Shown: positions 8,428-16,797, counted from the stretch's first letter. The stretch: DNA of 64,000 bases from Ruania rhizosphaerae (GCF_009805705.1 NZ_VSMB01000016.1:24089-88088); one strand, 5' to 3'. Made by a program: numbers and translations. Notes: generated from the letters alone by a model not told the origin.

Positions 8428-8846
8428 CGACGCTCACCACCGCCGTCGAGAAGGGCACTGAGCTCTACCTCCTCACGCGGACCGTGACCCGTGATCGGTT
8501 GGTCCGCTACGCCGGAGCCAGCGGGGACTTCAATCCGATCCACTACAACGACCGCTTCGCCACCGAGGTCGGTCTGCCGGGTGTGATCGCCCACGGGATG
8601 CTCACCATGGGCCTGGCCTGCGCCACCCTCACCGATTGGCTGGACGATCCGGCCGATCTGATCTCCTACGGGGTCCGCTTCACCCGGCCGGTCCCGGTCC
8701 CGGACCCGGGTGAGGTGGCGCTCGAGGTGCGTGCCGTCGTCGGGACTGTGGACCCGGAGGCGGGCACGGCGAGGATCGACCTGGCAGTCACGCTCGAGGG
8801 TACGAGCGTTCTGGGTAAGAGCCAGGCCCACGTGCGCCTGCACTGA
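8424..8846 (+). CDS. MaoC-family dehydratase, HadB type
   Basis: 140-residue hot-dog hydratase carrying the hydratase-2 signature YAGASGDFNPIHYNDRFA, with catalytic Asp and His, followed by GLPGVIAHGMLTMG. It is the probable catalytic partner of the preceding subunit, with which it overlaps by 4 nt. Predicted reaction: dehydration of (3R)-hydroxyacyl thioesters. The physiological substrate is unknown; mycolic acids are not expected in Micrococcales. Confidence 0.9.
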   Translation: MTTLTTAVEKGTELYLLTRTVTRDRLVRYAGASGDFNPIHYNDRFATEVGLPGVIAHGMLTMGLACATLTDWLDDPADLISYGVRFTRPVPVPDPGEVALEVRAVVGTVDPEAGTARIDLAVTLEGTSVLGKSQAHVRLH

Positions 8847-8863
8847 CCGGGCCCCCAGTCCCA

Positions 8864-8923
8864 GCCGAACGCTGAGGTGTTCGGCGTTCGGTGGCAGATT
8901 CGCCGAGCAATTCAGCGCTCGGC
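8864..8923. repeat. copy 1 of a dispersed ~55-bp palindromic element
   Basis: Imperfect hairpin with arms GCCGAACGCTGA and TCAGCGCTCGGC, in the 89-bp gap between the HadB-type gene and the convergent lacI-type gene. It aligns over nearly its whole length with the element at 22371-22425, including the loop (GTTCGGTG against GTCCGGTG), so the two are copies of one repeat. It could also serve as a terminator here. Confidence 0.6.
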
Positions 8924-8935
8924 AGGGGCGCCGGA

Positions 8936-9976
8936 TCAGTCAGGGACCGGCCCGGTGGTCGTCCCTACCCGCAGCTGACACGCCAGCGACACCGGCTGGG
9001 GACGTTCCCCGTCGGCGAGCATGATGGCGGCGCGGGCAGCGCTCTCACCTTTCTCGCGCGCGGGTTGGACCACGGATGTGAGCCGGTGCTCACCCAACCA
9101 GGGCAGGTCGACCCCGTCGAAGCCGGCCACGGAGACGTCCTCGGGAACTCGCAGTCCCCGTTCGGTCGCCGCCAGCAGCAGCCCGGCGGCGATGAGATCG
9201 CTGAAGCCCACCAGGGCCGTGGGCCGCGGGGAGCGGTCCAGCAGCGCGTGCCCCGCACGGATACCCTCCTCCACCAGCGACCGCTGGGTCGACTCCGCGG
9301 CGACCGGTTCGATACCGGCGTCGAGCAGTCCGGCCACCCGATCCGCGATGTAGCGCCCCTGCGGTCGCGTGCCGATGACGTCAACGGGTCCCGCCGCCCG
9401 CTCGCTCGTCCATGGCATCGTCGCGAGCGCCACCCGGCGGTGGCCGAGTCCGACGAGGTGCTCACCCAGGGCTGCCATCCCGGCCCGGTCCTGTACCCGG
9501 ACCGAGACCGCACCAGGGCCGGTACGGTCCACCCACACCATCGGCACCTCCCGCTCGCGTAGCACCCGGCCGGCGTCGCGCCCGAGGGCGTGCAGGACGA
9601 CGACGGAGTCCATCGACCCGTGCCGGATCAGGTGCTGGCCGGCGGGATCGTCTTCCCCGGCGGGGATCAGCAGCATGCCGCGGGCGGCGTCGCCGAGTGC
9701 GCTGGCCACGCCGCCGAGAGTCTGCACGGCGACGGGGTCGCGGAAGTTGGTCCGCACGTCACGTCCCACGAGCACCCCCACCACCCTGCTGCGTCCGCGG
9801 CGCAACGAGGCGGCCACCGGATTGGGCCCGGCGTAGCCGAGCTCGGAGGCGGCCCGCAGCACCCGCTGCTTGGTGGCCTCTGCGATCGGGCCGGCGCCGG
9901 AGAAGGCGAGGGACGCCGTCGAGAGGGAGACGCCCGCCGTGCGGGCGACATCAGTGAGGGTGGCGCGTCTGCTCAT
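8936..9976 (-). CDS. LacI-family transcriptional regulator
   Basis: 346-residue repressor-type regulator. An N-terminal helix-turn-helix (TLTDVARTAGVSLSTASLAF, about residues 6-25) and hinge region (NPVAASLRRGRSR) are followed by a periplasmic-binding-protein-like sensor domain, ending DVSVAGFDGVDLPWLGEHRLTSVVQP. It is divergent from an MFS transporter over 139 bp, so the likely target is that gene and itself. The effector is unknown, probably a sugar or nucleoside-like ligand. Confidence 0.9.
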   Translation of the reverse strand: MSRRATLTDVARTAGVSLSTASLAFSGAGPIAEATKQRVLRAASELGYAGPNPVAASLRRGRSRVVGVLVGRDVRTNFRDPVAVQTLGGVASALGDAARGMLLIPAGEDDPAGQHLIRHGSMDSVVVLHALGRDAGRVLREREVPMVWVDRTGPGAVSVRVQDRAGMAALGEHLVGLGHRRVALATMPWTSERAAGPVDVIGTRPQGRYIADRVAGLLDAGIEPVAAESTQRSLVEEGIRAGHALLDRSPRPTALVGFSDLIAAGLLLAATERGLRVPEDVSVAGFDGVDLPWLGEHRLTSVVQPAREKGESAARAAIMLADGERPQPVSLACQLRVGTTTGPVPD

Positions 9977-10002
9977 CTGCTCGTTCTGTGCTCCTCGAGG
10001 TT

Positions 10003-10015
10003 TGACCGGCGCTCA
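10003..10015. promoter_or_regulatory. candidate LacI-type operator
   Basis: TGACCGGCGCTCA has TGA/TCA ends and a GC-rich centre, as many LacI-family operators do, and lies in the divergent lacI/MFS promoter region. The symmetry is imperfect, so this is tentative. Confidence 0.3.
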
Positions 10016-10115
10016 TGGTCGGCCGCACCATAGCCTAGGCGCGCCGCACCCGCCGTTCTTCCGGTGGACACCGCCCAGCTGACCGTTCCGCGGAGTCCAC
10101 TGCCGAAAGATCTCG

Positions 10116-11369
10116 ATGTCACCCACTGTCTCCCCTGAGCGAGCGCGCCGAGGCGCAGCCCTGGTCATGGCGACCTTCACGCTCAACGGCTTCACGCTGG
10201 CGAACTGGCTCTCCCGGATCCCCACGGTTCGCGACGAGTTGCGGTTGAGCGAGGGGCAGCTCGGGATGATCATCCTCATCGGCTCGCTCGGGTCGCTGTT
10301 CTCGATGCCCGTCACCGGGCGGATGATCCACCGATTCGGGGCCCGCACCACCGTCGTGCTCGCGGCGACCTTCGCCTCGGCCGGGCTAGGCGTCGTCGCC
10401 GCCGGGGTGGGCATCGGGGCCGTGTGGCTGCTGATCGCCGGACTGTTCCTGGCGATGATCGGTGTCGGTGGCTGGGACGTCGCGATGAACTATGCCGGGA
10501 CTGTCGCCGAACAGGCGCTGGACCGGGCGATCATGCCGTGGTTCCACGGTGGCTTCTCGATCGGCACGGTGCTGGGGGCCGGCGCTGGGGCGCTCGTCAT
10601 CCGCGCCGGCATCGGTGTGCCATTGCACGTGCTCACGGTGGTCGCCGTGGTCTTCGCGTTGGTGGTGCTGTGCACGCGCGGATTCCTCCCCGCCGAACCA
10701 GAGCCTCAGGCCCACGACGGCGACCCTCACCGTGGTCCTGGCCCCTCCTTTCTGCGGGTGTGGTTCGAGCGCCGCACCCTGCTCGTGGGCCTGGTCGTGC
10801 TCGCGGCTGCCCTCACCGAGGGGGCAGCTAACGACTGGCTCGCCCTCGCCGTCGTGGATGGTTTCGGCACCCCGAACGAGGTGGGAGCAGTCGGCCTGAC
10901 GATCTTCCTCGTGGGCATGACCGTGATGCGGTTCCTGGGCACCTTCCTGCTGAACCGCTTCGGCCGCGTGGCCGTGCTCCGGCTGTGCACCGCGATGGCG
11001 ATCGCCGGGTTGGCGATCTTCACGTTGGTGCCGGTGCTGCCGGTGGCGATGGCCGGGGGAGCACTGTGGGGGATGGGTGCCGCGTTGGGGTTCCCGGTCG
11101 GGATGAGCGCCGCCTCCGATGACCCGGCGAAGGCGGCTGCGCGGCTGGCGGTGGTCTCCACCATCGGGTACTCGGCATTCCTCGTCGGTCCGGGCGTTCT
11201 CGGTCTGCTCGGTGAGGTGGTCGGCACCCGGCACGCGTTGCTGGTGATCATGGTCCCGCTCGTTGCCGGGCTGTTCGCGATTCCTGCGGCCGGCGAGCGT
11301 AGGACCTCCGGCGAACAGGTCGAATCGCCGGTCGAAGGTTCCGGTGCCGGTCAGGAGGCACAGTCGTGA
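10116..11369 (+). CDS. MFS transporter
   Basis: 417-residue major facilitator superfamily permease with about 12 hydrophobic segments and a central hydrophilic loop near residues 190-205. It resembles the YbjJ/fucose-permease branch (NGFTLANWLSRIPTVRDEL at the start; WDVAMNYAG later). The divergent LacI-type regulator suggests induction by its own substrate. The substrate cannot be read from the sequence. Its stop overlaps an in-frame GTG of the murB reading frame. Confidence 0.86.
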   Translation: MSPTVSPERARRGAALVMATFTLNGFTLANWLSRIPTVRDELRLSEGQLGMIILIGSLGSLFSMPVTGRMIHRFGARTTVVLAATFASAGLGVVAAGVGIGAVWLLIAGLFLAMIGVGGWDVAMNYAGTVAEQALDRAIMPWFHGGFSIGTVLGAGAGALVIRAGIGVPLHVLTVVAVVFALVVLCTRGFLPAEPEPQAHDGDPHRGPGPSFLRVWFERRTLLVGLVVLAAALTEGAANDWLALAVVDGFGTPNEVGAVGLTIFLVGMTVMRFLGTFLLNRFGRVAVLRLCTAMAIAGLAIFTLVPVLPVAMAGGALWGMGAALGFPVGMSAASDDPAKAAARLAVVSTIGYSAFLVGPGVLGLLGEVVGTRHALLVIMVPLVAGLFAIPAAGERRTSGEQVESPVEGSGAGQEAQS

Positions 11370-11402
11370 GCCGTTCATCCGACCTGGGAGTGAGCAGCGC
11401 CG

Positions 11403-11408
11403 TAGAGT
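11403..11408 (+). promoter_or_regulatory. -10 box for a leaderless murB mRNA
   Basis: TAGAGT (TANNNT) lies 8 nt before the murB ATG at 11417, the spacing typical of leaderless actinobacterial transcripts that start at the A of the start codon. Confidence 0.5.
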
Positions 11409-11416
11409 GGTCGCCC

Positions 11417-12502
11417 ATGACCCCCCTGTCTGCTCCGAGCACCGTTCGGCTCGCGGACCTGACCACGTTCCGCGTGGGTGGGCCGGTGCACCGATTCGTG
11501 GAGGCGAGCACCGAGGACGAGATCGTGGCGACGGTCGCCGATGCCGACGCTGCCGGCGAACCGGTCCTCGTGCTCGGTGGGGGATCCAATGTGCTCGCCG
11601 CCGACGACGGTTTTCCCGGTGTCGTCGTCCGTGACGGGCGCCGGGGGATCGCCGTCGAGAGCCAGGACGCGTGTGGTGGTGCCGCCATCCGCGTACCGGC
11701 CGGGCAGCCGTGGGAGGACGTCGTGCTGCGGGCGGTGACCGAGGGGTGGCGCGGAATCGAGGCGCTCGCCGGCATCCCCGGCTCCACGGGTGCCACGCCG
11801 GTGCAGAACGTGGGGGCCTACGGTCAGGAGGTGGCCGAGGTGATCTCCTCGGTGCGTACCTGGGACCGGGCGGCCGGCCGGATCCGGACACTGGCACGTT
11901 CGGAGCTCGGCTTCGGGTACCGCTCCTCGCTGCTCAAGGATTCCTTCACCGATGACGGTACCGGCCGCGCGTGGCTTCCGAGCCCCCGGTACGTGGTACT
12001 CGAGGTGCATTTCCAGTTCGTGCTCGCTGACACCAGCGCTCCGATCGCCTACCCGGAGCTCGCCACGACGCTCGGTGTGGCGCTGGGGGAACGAGCGGCG
12101 TCAGCCGAGGTGCGCGACGCCGTCCTGGAGCTGCGCCGCAGCAAGGGCATGGTGCTCGACCCGGCTGACCACGACACGTGGAGCGCCGGTTCGTTCTTCA
12201 CCAACCCGATCCTGGCGGCCGAGCAGGCGGCGCGGCTTCCCGCCGATGCGCCCCGGTTCCCGGAGGAGGATGGGGTGAAGACCAGTGCCGCGTGGTTGAT
12301 CGCTCGTTCCGGCTTCGCCAAGGGCCACGGGCTGCCCGGCCCGGCGGCCCTGTCCACCAAGCATGTGCTCGCCCTGACCAACCGGGGCGAGGCGCGTGCT
12401 GCGGACCTGCTCGCGCTCGCTCGTGAGGTGCGAGACGGCGTCCGGGCCGACTTCGGCATCGACCTGGTGCCTGAGCCGGTGCTGTGCGGGGACCGCTTCT
12501 AA
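11417..12502 (+). CDS. murB: UDP-N-acetylenolpyruvoylglucosamine reductase MurB
   Basis: Cytoplasmic FAD enzyme of 361 residues that reduces UDP-GlcNAc-enolpyruvate to UDP-MurNAc with NADPH in peptidoglycan synthesis. Seen: TTFRVGGP at 16-23, the FAD loop VLGGGSNVL at 52-60, GIPGSTGATPVQNVGAYGQE at 119-138, and SAGSFFTNP at 256-264 with the proton-donor Ser259. I prefer the ATG at 11417 because a TAGAGT box precedes it by 8 nt. A GTG at 11366 overlapping the MFS stop would add 17 residues and is the alternative. Confidence 0.93.
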   Translation: MTPLSAPSTVRLADLTTFRVGGPVHRFVEASTEDEIVATVADADAAGEPVLVLGGGSNVLAADDGFPGVVVRDGRRGIAVESQDACGGAAIRVPAGQPWEDVVLRAVTEGWRGIEALAGIPGSTGATPVQNVGAYGQEVAEVISSVRTWDRAAGRIRTLARSELGFGYRSSLLKDSFTDDGTGRAWLPSPRYVVLEVHFQFVLADTSAPIAYPELATTLGVALGERAASAEVRDAVLELRRSKGMVLDPADHDTWSAGSFFTNPILAAEQAARLPADAPRFPEEDGVKTSAAWLIARSGFAKGHGLPGPAALSTKHVLALTNRGEARAADLLALAREVRDGVRADFGIDLVPEPVLCGDRF

Positions 12503-12520
12503 AGACGTTCCGCCAGGAGT

Positions 12521-13285
12521 TCAGGTGTGAGCGAGGTGCTCCAGGGTCAGCTCTGCGACCTGATCCGAGTGCTCGTAGACGACTCCGTGTGCTGCGCCGG
12601 ACAGCTGGACGTGGCAGGCGTGGGGGAGGAGGGTGGCCATCGTCTCGACCCACGTGGGTGGGACGACCGTGTCGTGCTCTCCGTGCAGCAGCAACGTCCT
12701 GGTGCGAATGAGCGGCAGCCGCGCGGCGATCGGGTAGCGCATCATGGACGGAAGCACCTGCGTGAACCAGGCGGGACCGCACCGCAGGTAGGAGCTGGAC
12801 GCCACCATCCGCATCCGGCGAGACTCGTGCGAGGCCGACTGCAGCAGCCGTCCGGCCTGCTGCCACACCGCCGGTTCCGCCGGGTTCACCGGTGGTCCGA
12901 TGAGCACGGCCGACCGGTAGCTGTCGTCCCGGCTGAGCATCTCGACCACGACCTGCGCCCCCATCGAGTGACCGATGAGAACAGCGTCTGTGATCTCCTC
13001 GGCGGCCAGTGCTGCCCGCACTGTCTCGGCGAACCCGGCGATGCTCAGCGGCCTGCGGGGATGTGGCAGACCCCCGAAGCCGGGCAGGTCGAGCAGCAGG
13101 ACGTCCCCCGCATGGTGCAACGCGAATGCCAGTGGCTCGAAGTAGCGTGAGGAGACCCCGATACCGTGCACGAGCACGAACGTCGGCCCGCCGGTGCCGG
13201 TGAGCTCGCGGACCCGGATGCGTGCGTCCTGGTAGCGCATCACCCGTCGTGACATCCGCCGTCGGGTACCGCGCTCCCGGGTCAC
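12521..13285 (-). CDS. alpha/beta hydrolase
   Basis: 254-residue alpha/beta-hydrolase-fold protein. Visible catalytic set: nucleophile Ser107 in GHSMG, acid Asp205 in HGEHDTVV, His233 in GAAHGVVYEHS, and an oxyanion segment VLVHGIGVSSRYFEPL. The substrate is unknown. The GTG start overlaps the end of the upstream adenosine deaminase gene by 4 nt (GTGA), so the two are probably one transcript. An internal ATG at residue 11 is an alternative start. Confidence 0.86.
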   Translation of the reverse strand: MTRERGTRRRMSRRVMRYQDARIRVRELTGTGGPTFVLVHGIGVSSRYFEPLAFALHHAGDVLLLDLPGFGGLPHPRRPLSIAGFAETVRAALAAEEITDAVLIGHSMGAQVVVEMLSRDDSYRSAVLIGPPVNPAEPAVWQQAGRLLQSASHESRRMRMVASSSYLRCGPAWFTQVLPSMMRYPIAARLPLIRTRTLLLHGEHDTVVPPTWVETMATLLPHACHVQLSGAAHGVVYEHSDQVAELTLEHLAHT

Positions 13286-14334
13286 GGGTGCGTCTCGGGG
13301 TCCGGGGTCCTCAGCCAGGCGTCGATCTCGGCGAGCATCGTGGCACGCGATCTCGCCGAAGCGCGGCTGGCGCGAATCGAACCGCGTGCGAGCTCGGCGA
13401 TCTCGGCATCGCTGAGCCCGTGGACATGTCGGGCGGTCTCGTACTGGTCCAGCAACCGGGAGCCGAACAGGAGCGGGTCGTCCGCTCCGAGCGCAATATC
13501 GGCACCGGCGGCGAGCAGTGTGCGCAGCGGCACCTGCTCGGCATGAGCGAAGACGCCGAGTGAGACGTTCGAGGCCGGGCAGATCTCGAGCGCGATCCCG
13601 TCGGCCACGATCCGATCCAGCAGCGCTGGATCCTCGGCCGCCCGGATCCCGTGTCCCAGCCGGTCGGGGCGCAGGTGCGCGACTACTTCTGAGATGTGGT
13701 CCGGTCCGAGCAGTTCGCCGCCGTGCGGCGCCAGCAGCAGCCCCGCCCGGGAGGCAATCTGGAACGCCGCACCGAAGTCGGTGGTGGCGCCTCGGCGCTC
13801 GTCGTTGCTCAGGCCGAACCCGATCACCTCACCCGGTCCGTCCCCGGCATGGCGCACGGCGAGGCGCGCCAGCGTGCGTGCGTCCAGCGGGTGCCGGGTC
13901 CGGGAAGCGGCCACGATGACGGCGACCTCCACCCCGGCTGCCGCGCTCGCCTCACGTGCGGCGTCCATGACGATCTCCAGCGCCGGCGTGATGCCTCCGA
14001 CGTGCGGTGCGTAGGAGGTCGGGTCGACCTGGATCTCCAGGCGACGGGAGCCTTCCGCTGCATCGTCCTCGACCGCCTCGTGGATGAGCCGGCGCATGGC
14101 CGTCTCCGACCGGACGACCGCGCGCGCGGCGTCGTACATGCGCTGGAAGCGGAACCAGCCGCGCTCGTTGGCAGGTAGGCGTAGCGCATCGGGTGCCGCG
14201 ACCGTCTCTCGTAGCGTCTCCGGGATCCGCATACCGGCCTCGTCGGCCAGCTCGACCAGCGTTCCCGGGCGCATCGACCCGGTGAAGTGCAGATGCAGGT
14301 GCGCTTTCGGCAACCTGCGCAGATCGCGAGCCAC
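13282..14334 (-). CDS. add: adenosine deaminase family protein
   Basis: 350-residue amidohydrolase expected to deaminate adenosine to inosine in purine salvage. Zinc ligands appear in KAHLHLHFTGSM (His14, His16), the catalytic Glu in APHGGEL, and RLGHGI, ICPASNVSLG and LGADDPLLFGS are present. HGGE and GADDP differ a little from classic HAGE and NTDDP, so related aminohydrolases remain possible. GTG start at 14334. The upstream region, shared with a divergent phosphotransferase gene, carries a dyad and direct repeats (14346-14371). Confidence 0.88.
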   Translation of the reverse strand: MARDLRRLPKAHLHLHFTGSMRPGTLVELADEAGMRIPETLRETVAAPDALRLPANERGWFRFQRMYDAARAVVRSETAMRRLIHEAVEDDAAEGSRRLEIQVDPTSYAPHVGGITPALEIVMDAAREASAAAGVEVAVIVAASRTRHPLDARTLARLAVRHAGDGPGEVIGFGLSNDERRGATTDFGAAFQIASRAGLLLAPHGGELLGPDHISEVVAHLRPDRLGHGIRAAEDPALLDRIVADGIALEICPASNVSLGVFAHAEQVPLRTLLAAGADIALGADDPLLFGSRLLDQYETARHVHGLSDAEIAELARGSIRASRASARSRATMLAEIDAWLRTPDPETHP

Positions 14335-14345
14335 ATCGTCACTCT

Positions 14346-14373
14346 ATGAGAACTTTCTCATCGTGATCTCACG
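14346..14373. promoter_or_regulatory. dyad ATGAGA-N4-TCTCAT plus 11-bp-spaced TCTCA repeat
   Basis: ATGAGAACTTTCTCATCG at 14346-14363 is a perfect 6-bp dyad. TCTCA recurs at 14356 and 14367, 11 bp apart, the spacing used by OmpR/PhoB-family regulators. It lies between the divergent add and phosphotransferase starts. The same dyad occurs at 16083-16098. Confidence 0.5.
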
Positions 14374-14407
14374 TTCGCCTTATCCGGTCGCGGTCGGATC
14401 GTCGATC

Positions 14408-15655
14408 ATGACCACCTGTGTGCCCGAGGACCTGGCCCTGTTGTCAGGGCCGGACTCCCGCGACCTCGTGCGCGCAGCGCTGGGACCCGTCGAGGTCGAG
14501 GAGCTGACGGTCGAGGTGGAGGCGGTGCACCATCGCCCCGGTTTCGGGGTGAGTGCGGTCTACCGCGTGGGGTACCGGCACGCGGGTGCCACGGTCCGTG
14601 AACAACTGGTGGCGAGCACTGCCGAGGTTCCTCACCTCGAGGGCGTCGCGACGCTGCAGGACGGCGAGCACCACGTGCGGGTCTGGCGGCGCAACGACGA
14701 TCCGGCGCTGCCGGGCCTACGGACGGCGACTGACGCCGTCGTGATGGGTGCATGGCTGCACGACCTGGCCGGCCTCGGCGACGGCGGACAGGCGCACGTG
14801 AGCGTGCTCGGATACCGGCCGACAAGGCGGGCGGTGCTGCGCACGAGGTGCGGTGACGACGTCGCCTACCTCAAGGTGCTCCCTGCCCGCCGGGCTCACC
14901 GGCTCGTGGCCAGGCACGAGCTGCTCGCCCGTGCCGGGGTGGAGGCACCGCGCGTGCTCGGCACGACGAAGGACGGGATCGTCGCCCTCTCGGCGATGTC
15001 CGGGCTTCCCCTGGCGACGGTGATCGCAGACGCCCGTCGCCGGCCGGGGGCAGTGCCTGCACCGGAGCAGCTGGCCGCGTGGCTGGACACGTTGCCTCCG
15101 GAGGTGCTCGATCTGCCACGGCGTCCCTCGTGGGTCGACCGGATCGACTTCCACGCCACGGCCGCACGCGCGGCCCTGCCGGGCAATGCGGAGGAGATCA
15201 CGACACTGGAGGACGGTATCGGCGACGTGCTCGCCGCGAGCCCCTCCGGGCCGGTCGTTCCGACACACGGGGACTTCTACGAGGCGAACGTGTTCGTCGC
15301 CGACGGCCGAGTCCGTGGTGCTATCGACCTCGACTCCCTCGGCCCGGGCGCCCGGGAGGACGACCTGGCCACGATGCTGGGCCACCTCAGCGTGCTCCCG
15401 GCCCTCGCGCCAGCGCTGTACGGGCACGTCCCGGAGTTGACCGAGGAGTGGTTTATCTCCTTCGCCGGCCGGGTCGATGCCGCAGGACTCGCGGCTCGTG
15501 CCGCCGCGGTGGTCGTCTCGTTGATTGCCGGTGCGTCGCCGGACCAGCGGGAGGCGCGTCTGGTCCAGGCGCAGAGGTGGCTGCGTCGCGCACACGAGGA
15601 GTTGGGCGCACACCTGGAGTTGGGCGCACACCAGGAGATGGGGAGGAAGCGATGA
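14408..15655 (+). CDS. phosphotransferase (APH/choline-kinase-like fold) family protein
   Basis: 415-residue protein with the aminoglycoside-phosphotransferase-like kinase core: catalytic loop THGDFYEANVFV near residue 286 followed by AIDLDSLGPGAREDDLA (Mg-binding Asp). The N-terminal half has a YLKVLPA segment that may hold the ATP-binding Lys. The substrate is unknown; homologous folds act on sugars, cofactors or antibiotics. The frame is open upstream, but similarity and the ATG at 14408 suggest this start. An 18-bp tandem duplication near the 3' end adds LGAHLE-LGAHQE. The stop overlaps the next gene by 4 nt (ATGA). Confidence 0.78.
   Translation: MTTCVPEDLALLSGPDSRDLVRAALGPVEVEELTVEVEAVHHRPGFGVSAVYRVGYRHAGATVREQLVASTAEVPHLEGVATLQDGEHHVRVWRRNDDPALPGLRTATDAVVMGAWLHDLAGLGDGGQAHVSVLGYRPTRRAVLRTRCGDDVAYLKVLPARRAHRLVARHELLARAGVEAPRVLGTTKDGIVALSAMSGLPLATVIADARRRPGAVPAPEQLAAWLDTLPPEVLDLPRRPSWVDRIDFHATAARAALPGNAEEITTLEDGIGDVLAASPSGPVVPTHGDFYEANVFVADGRVRGAIDLDSLGPGAREDDLATMLGHLSVLPALAPALYGHVPELTEEWFISFAGRVDAAGLAARAAAVVVSLIAGASPDQREARLVQAQRWLRRAHEELGAHLELGAHQEMGRKR
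15602..15637 (+). repeat. 18-bp in-frame tandem duplication
   Basis: Two 18-bp units starting TTGGGCGCACACC, differing at one base, encode LGAHLE and LGAHQE at the C-terminus of the phosphotransferase-like protein. It looks recent and length-variable. Confidence 0.7.
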
Positions 15656-16083
15656 GTCGTAGCGGTCCATGGATGGTGACAGGAGCACTCGGAGCCCTCG
15701 GGGTGGTAGCCGCGGTCTCGGCAGCGAGCCCGGCCGCACCGGTTGAGCATCCGAGCGGTGCGGTCATCATCGCGGTGCCGAGTGAGGGTTCGTCGGCGCC
15801 GCCGGAGAAGTCTCCGGACCCGGCAACCGCTGAGCCGGCGACGGCGGTGACGGCGGTGACCGCGGTGACGCCTGAGGAGCCGGCGCAGACAACTGAGACG
15901 TCCACCTCGGGTTCGTCGGGTTCGGGTTCGTCCAGTTCGGCGGGTACAGCGAGCTCGAGCGATTCGAGCTCGGTCAGCACGGGCTCCTCGGGGTCGTCAT
16001 CTCCCGAGCGAGTCCCGCTCGCATCACCGGTGAGCCCTGACTCCCCGGACAGCCCGCCCTCGGCCGACAGCGGTGACGACTGA
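15652..16083 (+). CDS. small Ser/Pro-rich exported or anchored protein, paralogue A
   Basis: I do not recognise a named family. 143 residues: an N-terminal hydrophobic segment (WMVTGALGALGVVAAVSA, about 7-24) ending in a possible signal cleavage site, then an extended Ser/Thr/Pro/Glu-rich tail with an AVTAVTAVT run and Ser/Gly-rich stretches; probably disordered outside the membrane. The start overlaps the phosphotransferase stop (ATGA). The N-terminus is clearly related to the next protein (WVVTGALGVVAVAG), so they are paralogues. No cysteine is present, so it is not a lipoprotein. Confidence 0.72.
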   Translation: MSRSGPWMVTGALGALGVVAAVSAASPAAPVEHPSGAVIIAVPSEGSSAPPEKSPDPATAEPATAVTAVTAVTPEEPAQTTETSTSGSSGSGSSSSAGTASSSDSSSVSTGSSGSSSPERVPLASPVSPDSPDSPPSADSGDD

Positions 16084-16138
16084 TGAGAAGGCTCTCATCG
16101 CCCCCTCCCACGCCTCTCATGGGAGCACGGAAGTCTCA
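16083..16138. promoter_or_regulatory. second dyad ATGAGA-N4-TCTCAT and further CTCAT sites
   Basis: ATGAGAAGGCTCTCATCG (16083-16100) matches the 14346 element at 15 of 18 positions with the same geometry. More TCTCA copies lie at 16115 and 16134. The cluster sits 55-110 bp before the start of paralogue B and is a candidate binding region for the adjacent response regulator. Confidence 0.5.
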
Positions 16139-16192
16139 GACATATCAGGACGAGAGTCCCGCGACGGGGACCTGACCAGAAGGAGACATCGA

Positions 16193-16738
16193 ATGAAGAC
16201 GCGTAATGCATGGGTCGTGACGGGAGCGCTCGGTGTGGTGGCAGTCGCCGGAGGCGCCGTGAGTGCGATGGCTGATCCCGGAGACGATTATGAGGGTTCG
16301 GCGATCGAGGTCGACGGTGCCCAGGCTGCCTCGCTGCCGCGCGTGATCGGTCAGGAAGTGACCGCCGATCCGGCAGTGGTGGCATCCTCGAGCGCTGTCA
16401 CGTCGGTGACGGCGGCCTCGGCACCGACCGCCGCCAGCGCTCAGACGCCCGCGAGCCCGGCGAGTGCGCAGTCCCCTGCCAGCCCTGTGAGTGCACAGTC
16501 CCCGGCGAGTCCTGCGAGTGCGCAGTCCCCGGCAAGCAGCCCGGTGAGTGCGCCATCGCCAGCGAGTCCCGCGAGTGCACAGACTCCTGCCAGCCCGGTC
16601 TCCGCACCGAGCCCGGCCTCGGCTCCTTCACCGGCCAGTCCGGTGTCCCCGCCGTCGCCCGCCAGCCCGGCCTCGGCCGAGAGCGCAGAGTCGGCAGAGT
16701 CGGCACAGAGCGCGCCGTCGGCTGAGTCGGGTGACTGA
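16193..16738 (+). CDS. repetitive Ala/Ser/Pro-rich exported protein, paralogue B
   Basis: Unrecognised family. 181 residues: signal-like N-terminus (NAWVVTGALGVVAVAGGAVS, about 5-24, then AMADP), a short acidic region DDYEGSAIEVDGAQ, then about 100 residues of degenerate nine-residue repeats of the SAQSPASPA type, ending AESAESAESAQ. AGAAGGAG lies 8 nt before the ATG at 16193. The repeat domain resembles cell-wall-spanning linkers, but there is no LPXTG motif or C-terminal membrane segment. It is convergent with the two-component system and preceded by the shared dyad, so it is a likely target of that system. Confidence 0.75.
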   Translation: MKTRNAWVVTGALGVVAVAGGAVSAMADPGDDYEGSAIEVDGAQAASLPRVIGQEVTADPAVVASSSAVTSVTAASAPTAASAQTPASPASAQSPASPVSAQSPASPASAQSPASSPVSAPSPASPASAQTPASPVSAPSPASAPSPASPVSPPSPASPASAESAESAESAQSAPSAESGD

Positions 16739-16797
16739 CCGGCAGGCTGTCTGACCGGCTGGCAGTTTGACCGGCTGGCAGTCTGACTGGCAAACGC
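16736..16797 (+). repeat. 16-bp tandem repeat over the stop codon
   Basis: About 3.5 copies of TGACCGGCTGGCAGTY (starts at 16736, 16752, 16768 and a partial at 16784). The stop codon of paralogue B is the first three bases of copy 1. Confidence 0.7.

Noticed and set aside
16193..16738. Sortase-anchored surface protein
   Set aside because: No LPXTG motif, C-terminal hydrophobic segment or positive tail; the protein ends in ESGD.
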